Shown here in pieces: positions 63,410-64,000 of a stretch of 64,000 nucleotides of DNA; the first letter of the stretch is position 1; each line of letters starts with the position of its first letter. The translations under genes were made by a program, and so were the position numbers. The notes under the pieces were generated by a model that saw only the letters and a program-made list of their open reading frames with translations, did not search any database and was not told the origin of the DNA. The stretch comes from Prostheceraeus crozeri (lineage: Eukaryota > Platyhelminthes > Polycladida > Euryleptidae): positions 1-64,000 of the forward strand of contig CAJQUW010007129.1 in the NCBI GenBank assembly GCA_907163375.1, given 5' to 3'.

Positions 63410-64000
63410 TCAAAAGCTACGAGTTTCTCCCACCTCCACATTTTGTAGATCCTGGTGCGTTATCCAGCTATTGAGTGAATCAGGATACCCTTTCCATTTA
63501 ACTAGATATTTCCTTTGATTGCCATGACTTTTCTTCCTGATTATTTTATCAATCATATACACCTCTTCACTTCTGTCTACTACTTGCAATTCATATGAGT
63601 AAAATTTTCCTTCAATTGGATTATCATGGTAATCTATCAATTTGTACATGATGGGTCTAAATTTTCTATTTACTTCATCTACAAAAAACTCTTCTTCAGT
63701 CCAATTAGGTAGATAACCCTTCTCAAATGTAGACTTAACCTTCGAAATCCGAAGTCTATCACCAACATTTATTTTCTTTTCATTGGAAATGTTTTTCGCT
63801 TTCTTATCATACAATCGAAGCCATACATCCATTGTATTATCTGGGGTAACATCAATTGGTCGCATCTTAATAATACGCTGATAGCTTTCATTGTAATTCT
63901 TAACAAATTTCTGCAACTCATCTGGCCAAACATGTGTATTTTTTGCAGCAAAATAGCGCCATATTTTCGTTTTCAATGTGCGATTGAACCTCTCAGCCAT
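63410..64000 (-). other. Polinton integrase, C-terminal part with chromodomain (continues off the window)
   Basis: The visible 196 residues start inside the DDE core (AERFNRTLKTKIWRYF with the catalytic Glu, then VWPDELQKFVKNYNESYQR). They continue through an SH3-like segment (VGDRLRISKVKSTFEKGYLP, KFYSYELQVVD) and end in a chromodomain (KIIRKKSHGNQRKYLVKWKG, SLNSWITHQDL). Polinton integrases are retroviral-type with exactly this chromodomain ending. The N-terminal part, with the zinc-binding and first catalytic residues, lies beyond position 64000. Confidence 0.9.

Larger units (their letters stand above)
54283..64000. mobile_element. Polinton/Maverick element, right end outside the window
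   Basis: Gene set and order identify a Polinton: protein-primed DNA polymerase B on the + strand at the left, small + strand genes, then a convergent - strand block with adenain-like protease, major capsid, core-like protein, penton/minor capsid and integrase running off the right edge. The left boundary could be anywhere from ~50250 to 54280; no terminal repeat can be matched because the other end is missing. A packaging ATPase was not found in the visible part. It is a broken fossil with roughly half a dozen to ten breaks, mostly in the polymerase and capsid genes. Confidence 0.9.

Noticed and set aside
1-64000. CRISPR arrays, bacterial operons or rRNA genes.
   Set aside because: None of the repeats has spacer structure, gene content is eukaryotic and no rRNA-like sequence was seen.

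Overview
The window is non-coding-rich, AT-rich animal DNA packed with mobile elements. Spliceosomal introns, a THAP-type P element, piggyBac, Tc1-like, hAT, RTE-like LINE, Penelope-like, Ty3/gypsy and Polinton sequences together point to a metazoan, most likely an aquatic invertebrate. The sequence does not allow a closer call. Almost every recognisable gene belongs to a transposon; the only candidates for anything else are one multi-exon gene (about 51510-54155) and one small hypothetical ORF that is present twice.

Layout. 1-8840: two head-to-tail copies, plus a stub of a third, of a ~4.2-4.5 kb Penelope-like element with RT and GIY-YIG remnants; the copies differ mainly by small indels. 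8841-9435: a 165-bp tandem repeat. 11115-11400: a 103-bp repeat. 11470-14790: a three-exon hAT-type transposase gene that splices in frame. 16607-16970: a second kind of Penelope-like fragment, interrupted by a P element (16971-21168) that has matching terminal inverted repeats, a 7-bp target duplication and an open 924-codon THAP transposase. A 937-bp Ty3/gypsy LTR (20170-21106) sits in the 3' part of that P element as a solo LTR with a 4-bp duplication.

20170-31374 and 39045-50251 are an almost identical 11.2-kb direct repeat. Each copy holds the LTR, the P-element right end, a decayed piggyBac-like element hosting an RTE-like LINE, a second piggyBac with an intron, and a small ORF. Between them lies a Ty3/gypsy internal region (31375-39044) that lacks its 5' end, carries a Tc1-like insertion in its protease region, and ends in a TatD-like nuclease domain. 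The same LTR insertion is therefore seen once as a solo LTR and once as the 3' LTR of a fuller element. This means either a tandem duplication followed by LTR-LTR recombination, or two haplotypes joined in assembly.

50252-54155 holds AT-rich spacer, a TATA-driven multi-exon gene of unknown function, and then 54283-64000 is most of a Polinton. The Polinton carries protein-primed DNA polymerase B on the + strand, three small + strand genes (one PC4-like and two with a possible TBP-like fold), and on the - strand an adenain-like protease, major capsid, core-like protein, penton/minor capsid and a chromodomain integrase cut by the window edge. It is a broken fossil copy.

The most notable points are the gypsy element with a captured TatD domain, the Polinton genes resembling transcription factors, the solo-LTR/full-LTR 11-kb repeat, and the apparently intact P-element transposase.
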